8,269 nt of DNA from Desulfobacterales bacterium (lineage in GTDB: Bacteria; Desulfobacterota; Desulfobacteria; Desulfobacterales; JAFDCJ01), in contig CP070771.1 in assembly GCA_020345785.1 (NCBI GenBank), positions 1,062,137-1,070,405 of the forward strand, read 5' to 3'. The translations under genes and the position numbers were made by a program. Positions 5,004 to 8,269 of the stretch are shown here, piece by piece. The stretch's first letter is position 1; each line of letters begins with the position of its first letter. The notes beneath the pieces are model-generated. The model did no database searches and was not told the origin of the DNA. It saw only the letters and a program-made list of their open reading frames with translations.

Positions 5004-5525
5004 CTATGACTTTCGGCCGGCCGCAGGTGGCAGCGGATCTGAAAACGTTTCGAGCAATTCTAAAATCAATGCGGTTGCAGGAGCCACAAGTTCTCTGGTC
5101 GTGGCGGAAAGCCTTCGGCCCAACCCGAATCGACACCCCTGAATCGAGAGCAGATGACTGATTGGTTCCTGATCCCACAGGGCCTTCAGGATCCCAAGCA
5201 ACTGCGCCGGATGCATATGGTGGCTGAACAGCGCCATGCCATCCTCCGGATAAAGACGCGTGCACGCCAGATGCGGCATGTCGGCCGGTACATGCGCATC
5301 CACGAAAATCAACCGCTCATAGCGGGCAGCCGTCTCGCTCAACTCGGGCACCAATTGTCGGATAAAGACGGCATCCGTGCGGCGTCCGAGCCGGGACAAT
5401 CCGTCATCATTCCGGCACAGCGGTTTCTGCGCCAGGTGCCGACGCAAACGGTTGACGACGTGGAAGCCGACCCCGTCGTCCTGCCGTTCCAAGTTTCCGT
5501 AGCCGATGACGAGATTGCAAACCAT
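5004..5525 (-). CDS. hoxW: HoxW-type hydrogenase maturation protease
   Basis: The protein has 173 residues, normal for the M52/HycI family. It is an endopeptidase that removes the C-terminal tail of the hydrogenase large subunit once nickel is inserted, in the cytoplasm. The signature opens the protein: VIGYGNLERQDDGVG at residues 6-20. D17 sits where HybD has its metal-binding Glu, D76 lies in FVDAH, and the histidines at 102-105 (SHHMH) are the third ligand position. The ATG at 5525 follows GGATGAG by 9 bp and lies 17 bp after the hoxH stop. The frame stays open upstream to 5651, inside hoxH, but those codons are a shadow and an earlier start would give a non-family N-terminus. Its target is clearly HoxH, which keeps a 24-residue tail. 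Confidence 0.88.
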   Translation of the reverse strand: MVCNLVIGYGNLERQDDGVGFHVVNRLRRHLAQKPLCRNDDGLSRLGRRTDAVFIRQLVPELSETAARYERLIFVDAHVPADMPHLACTRLYPEDGMALFSHHMHPAQLLGILKALWDQEPISHLLSIQGCRFGLGRRLSATTRELVAPATALILELLETFSDPLPPAAGRKS

Positions 5526-5542
5526 GGTTTTCAACTCATCCG

Positions 5543-6970
5543 TCAGCGGGCCATTTGCCGCAAAATGGTGCCGTCGGTCCCCAATACCACCACCTGCAGC
5601 GGCATGCGGCCGATGGCATGGGTTGAACACGATAAACAGGGGTCGTAGCACCGGATGGAAGCCTCCACGCGATTCAGGATCCCCTCGGTTGGTTGAGTGC
5701 CGTTGATATATGCCTTTGCAACGGCGGACACGGCCTGGTTCATGGCCCAGTTGTTGTGGCCGGTGGCCACAATAAGGTTGACGCGCGAAAGCAGACCGTT
5801 TTCATCGACCGTGTAATCGTGAATCAGGGTTCCGCGGGGTGCCTCGATTACACCGATTCCCCGGGGATTCAGTTTCCGTGATCCAAGGGCCCGGATGTCG
5901 CTTGACAAAATGTCACGGTCTTCCAGCAGGCGGCCCATGGTTTCCAGGGCGAACAGCAATTCGATCATGCGGGCATAGTGGTAGAAAAGGGAGCCCTCGA
6001 CCGGCTTGCCCTCTGCAACCTGCCTGAACTCGTCCAGTTCCTTGTCGGCCAGGGGGGTGCCCATATTGTCCGCGGTATTCAGGCGTCCCAGCGGACCGAC
6101 GCGGTATGCGCCCTGGGGCCATCCCTGTTTGCGATAGTATGGAAACTTCAAAAAAGACCACGGTTCGACATGTTCGGCAATGTTATCCAGATACGCCGAC
6201 GGCGAAAATTGAGCCAGCAGGTCGCCCTGGGCATCCCGGATGCGGATCTGGCCGTCATACAGCTTCAGTTCTCCCTGTGCATCCACCAAGCCCATATAGT
6301 TGGAGGGAAAGGCGGCAAAGCTGCGGGCCATTTCTTTGTGCCCGTCGAGCCATTGTTTGGCGAGATCCACGGCTTCCCGCGCAAAATCCAGGTGTCGATT
6401 TCGTTCCGCGGCGATGGTGTCGCGATCCTTGAGGGAGAGGGGTGCATTGACGCCGCCGGGAATTGCGAAATTGGGATGGACGCGCTTGCCGCCGAGAATT
6501 TCAATGACTTGTTGGCCGAAGCGTCTGAGGTGGACTGCCTTCAGGGCGAGTTGCGGATTGGCCTTGACGATGCCGAACACATTGCGCACCGCCGGATCGG
6601 CGTCAAATCCCAACAGCAGATCCGGGGCCGCCAGATGGAAGAAGTGCATGCCGTGGGACTGGACGAACTGGGCCATGTGCATCAGCTCCCGCAGAAGCCG
6701 CGCCGGCCGCGGCGGTTCGGCACCCAGAATCGCGTCGCAGGCCTTGACCGACGCCAAATGATGGCTGACCGGACAAATGCCGCAGATGCGCTGGGTAATC
6801 TGGGGCATCTCAAAATAGGGGCGGCCTTCGCTGAATTTCTCAAGACCGCGGAACTCATCCACGTGAAAAAACGTCTGATCGACCCCGCCTTCCGGGTTCA
6901 GGTGGATGGTGACCCGCGCGTGGCCTTCAATCCGTGTCACAGGCTCAATCGTAATTTTGCGAGCGTTCAT
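5543..6970 (-). CDS. hoxH: Bidirectional [NiFe]-hydrogenase large subunit
   Basis: The protein has 475 residues from the ATG at 6970, preceded by AGGAGA. The frame extends further back to 7102, but that part overlaps hoxY and is rejected. It holds the NiFe active site where H2 is split or made. The N-terminal motif RIEGHARV is at 13-20, and RICGICPVSHH at 61-71 gives C63 and C66. The C-terminal DPCLSCSTH at 443-451 gives C445 and C448, the other two metal ligands. After H451, a 24-residue tail beginning AIGRMPL should be cut off by HoxW. Long blocks such as FHLAAPDLLLGFDADPAVRN, FLKFPYYRKQGWPQGAYRVG and RVEASIRCYDPCLSCSTH closely follow HoxH of NAD-coupled group 3d enzymes. It partners with HoxY, encoded 16 bp upstream. 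Confidence 0.96.
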   Translation of the reverse strand: MNARKITIEPVTRIEGHARVTIHLNPEGGVDQTFFHVDEFRGLEKFSEGRPYFEMPQITQRICGICPVSHHLASVKACDAILGAEPPRPARLLRELMHMAQFVQSHGMHFFHLAAPDLLLGFDADPAVRNVFGIVKANPQLALKAVHLRRFGQQVIEILGGKRVHPNFAIPGGVNAPLSLKDRDTIAAERNRHLDFAREAVDLAKQWLDGHKEMARSFAAFPSNYMGLVDAQGELKLYDGQIRIRDAQGDLLAQFSPSAYLDNIAEHVEPWSFLKFPYYRKQGWPQGAYRVGPLGRLNTADNMGTPLADKELDEFRQVAEGKPVEGSLFYHYARMIELLFALETMGRLLEDRDILSSDIRALGSRKLNPRGIGVIEAPRGTLIHDYTVDENGLLSRVNLIVATGHNNWAMNQAVSAVAKAYINGTQPTEGILNRVEASIRCYDPCLSCSTHAIGRMPLQVVVLGTDGTILRQMAR

Positions 6971-6986
6971 AGCTGTTCTCCTACAA

Positions 6987-7532
6987 TCAATCGTACTTGA
7001 AATGTTGCGGTGGTAAGACGACCGGAACCCGCCCGGCCAATAATTCGCCGATGGCAAAGTACAAATCATCAGCCCTGGGTGGACACCCCGGAATAAAGAC
7101 ATCCACGGTTACACTGTCGGCAACGCCGGTGACGAAGGGCAGCGGTCGGCCGAGCTCCGGCGAATCGGGAATTATTCCGTCCACGGTGCTCTCGGTCTCC
7201 AGGTAAGCCCGGCGCAACGCCGCCTCGGTGCCCACCAGGTTGCGGCAAGCCACAATTCCGCCGAAGGCGGCACAATCGCCCACGGCGACCAGGATTTTAC
7301 AGCGACTGCGCATCCGCTGGGCAACTTCGATGTTGTGCGTGTTGCTGATGGCGCCGGTCAATATACCTACCGTAACGCCGCTTGCCGGCGGATGTTTCAG
7401 ATCGGTCACCGGGCTGGAGGTGAACTCCACCAATTCCAGCAGGGGTACAATGCGTTCATCGATGTCCAGCAGGGACATGTGGCAGCCTGCGCAGGCGGCC
7501 AGCCAGTCGGTTGCAATCGTTACTTTTGCCAT
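6987..7532 (-). CDS. hoxY: Bidirectional [NiFe]-hydrogenase small subunit
   Basis: The protein has 181 residues, the short form of the small subunit typical of Hox enzymes and related to complex I subunit NuoB. The four cysteines for the proximal [4Fe-4S] cluster are visible: C14 and C17 in AACAGCH, C87 in VGDCAAFGG, and C150 in PGCPPRADDL. There is no twin-arginine signal and no extra cluster domain, so the enzyme is cytoplasmic. It passes electrons from HoxH to the NuoG/HoxU-like module. The ATG at 7532 is preceded by AAAGGAGA at good spacing. A GTG-type start at 7553 is possible, but it lies further inside the upstream gene and is less likely. The gene overlaps the end of the upstream gene by 13 bp, which implies coupled translation. 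Confidence 0.95.
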   Translation of the reverse strand: MAKVTIATDWLAACAGCHMSLLDIDERIVPLLELVEFTSSPVTDLKHPPASGVTVGILTGAISNTHNIEVAQRMRSRCKILVAVGDCAAFGGIVACRNLVGTEAALRRAYLETESTVDGIIPDSPELGRPLPFVTGVADSVTVDVFIPGCPPRADDLYFAIGELLAGRVPVVLPPQHFKYD

Positions 7533-8269
7533 GACGGATTCTCCTTTCCGCAAAATTCTTGCGCCGTGTCACGCAAAATGTGATCCATGGATATCTTCTG
7601 CGCGCCGCCTAACATTTCTGTCAGCATACGCAAGATCTCCCAGTCCGGCTTTGATTGGCCCTGCGGGCTTCCGGCCGCCTGCACCGGCTGCTCGATGCCG
7701 TCGGTGTTGGTCAGGGTCCCGGATCGCTCCTGCCAGGCAGCCATCGGCAGAACCAGGTCGGCGCGCTCGGTGAGCGCAGATGCGTAGCTCGCCTGAACGA
7801 CCACGAATGTCTTTTCGGCGATTTTTGCAGCAACTTCTTCAAGCGATTCATTTTGCTTGCCGGCCAGCACGTAAAGCACTTCAAGGGCCGAAAAATCTAC
7901 CCGCTGGTTCAAACCGAGGGATACGGCCGCATAGGTGTTGACCCCGGGCTGCAGAGCAACAAACACGACATTGTCCAGTTGCTGAAGCAATCTGAGAGTT
8001 TTCTTTAAAACGGCATCACCATGCACCACCACCGGGCATTGGGAACGGCGGGCCCAACCGACGGCCTGATTCACTTCACCGGTCTTCAAAACCTGATCGG
8101 CATACGACGCCAGGCCGGTCTCCTGATCTTCGATAACGATGAGTCGGCAGCCGCGATCCACCGCCCGCTTGATCAGCATGGAGGCCACCGGATGCGAGAC
8201 GGCCGGATCCGTTCCGGTCACAATAATGCAATCGCACCGTGACAGATCGGCCAGGGTACCTTTTGCTGC
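7520..8269 (-). CDS. NuoG-like molybdopterin-oxidoreductase-fold subunit (partial)
   Basis: The frame is open to the window edge, so only the C-terminal 249 residues are seen and the start lies beyond 8269. Motifs of the molybdopterin-oxidoreductase fold are clear: IIVTGTDPAVSHPVAS near the visible start, ADLVLPMAAWQERSGTLTN in the middle, and KPDWEILRMLTEMLG near the end. This pattern fits the C-terminal domain of complex I subunit NuoG, or a formate-dehydrogenase-like relative. In Hox-type operons the related HoxU usually has only the iron-sulfur part, so a longer NuoG-like protein here is notable. It probably wires HoxYH to a diaphorase encoded upstream. The missing N-terminal half would show whether iron-sulfur clusters and a molybdenum ligand are present. 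The stop overlaps hoxY. Confidence 0.85.
   Translation of the reverse strand, partial: AAKGTLADLSRCDCIIVTGTDPAVSHPVASMLIKRAVDRGCRLIVIEDQETGLASYADQVLKTGEVNQAVGWARRSQCPVVVHGDAVLKKTLRLLQQLDNVVFVALQPGVNTYAAVSLGLNQRVDFSALEVLYVLAGKQNESLEEVAAKIAEKTFVVVQASYASALTERADLVLPMAAWQERSGTLTNTDGIEQPVQAAGSPQGQSKPDWEILRMLTEMLGGAQKISMDHILRDTAQEFCGKENPSWQK

Noticed and set aside
5154..5648. + strand ORF (164 residues) opposite hoxW
   Set aside because: It is an antisense shadow of the protease gene with no motif or ribosome-binding site.
5978..7000. Long + strand ORF (340 residues) opposite hoxH
   Set aside because: It is the antisense shadow of GC-rich hoxH, which has full catalytic motifs, a ribosome-binding site and operon context.
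1..8269. CRISPR array, tRNA, rRNA or insertion sequence
   Set aside because: No regularly spaced direct repeats, cloverleaf sequence, ribosomal RNA stretch or transposase was seen. The spaced repeats that exist are attC sites.

Overview
The window joins two unrelated regions. The left half, to about 3751, is AT-rich. It is a stretch of an integron gene-cassette array on the + strand. The right half, from about 4218 to the end, is GC-rich. It is a minus-strand operon for a bidirectional HoxYH-type [NiFe]-hydrogenase. The mix suggests an anaerobic or facultatively anaerobic bacterium with a chromosomal integron. A Desulfobacterota-like sulfate reducer is my best guess from the style of the Hox and cytidylate-kinase-like proteins, but nothing here proves the taxon.

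Cassette array (1-3751). I found the attC sites by looking for RYYYAAC...GTTRRRY core sites joined by imperfect inverted repeats with unpaired bases in the 5' arm, the hallmark of attC. Five sites fold convincingly or well: 22-151, 525-630, 1027-1157, 2913-3041 and 3690-3751. Two more have good outer boxes but poorly matching arms: 2084-2224 and 3111-3269. They divide the region into about six cassettes. These carry: a small two-helix membrane protein (167-508); a three-helix membrane protein (650-997); a one-helix ORF followed by the C-terminal part of a SIR2-like protein (1182-2046); a HigB/HigA-type toxin-antitoxin pair with its own promoter and a probable operator (2257-2895); a roughly 230-bp cassette with no convincing gene (3036-3263); and a frameshifted membrane-protein gene (3277-3695). 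Several automatic long starts (near 80 and 581) lie inside attC sites, so I moved them downstream. No integron integrase or attI lies in the window. Given cassette orientation, they would be expected to the left.

Boundary (3752-4217). A 135-bp leader, a 93-residue protein of unknown function (3887-4168) and a 49-bp convergent gap separate the array from the operon. I see no attC after 3751, so the array probably ends there.

Hydrogenase operon (8269 down to 4218, minus strand). In transcription order: the C-terminal part of a NuoG-like molybdopterin-oxidoreductase-fold subunit (cut by the window edge), hoxY (small subunit), hoxH (large subunit), a hoxW-type maturation protease and a cytidylate-kinase-like protein. 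All are tightly spaced, and four have visible ribosome-binding sites. HoxY and HoxH form the H2-activating module. The NuoG-like protein would carry electrons to a diaphorase encoded further upstream. HoxW would trim the 24-residue C-terminal tail of HoxH after nickel insertion. The role of the kinase-like protein is unclear.
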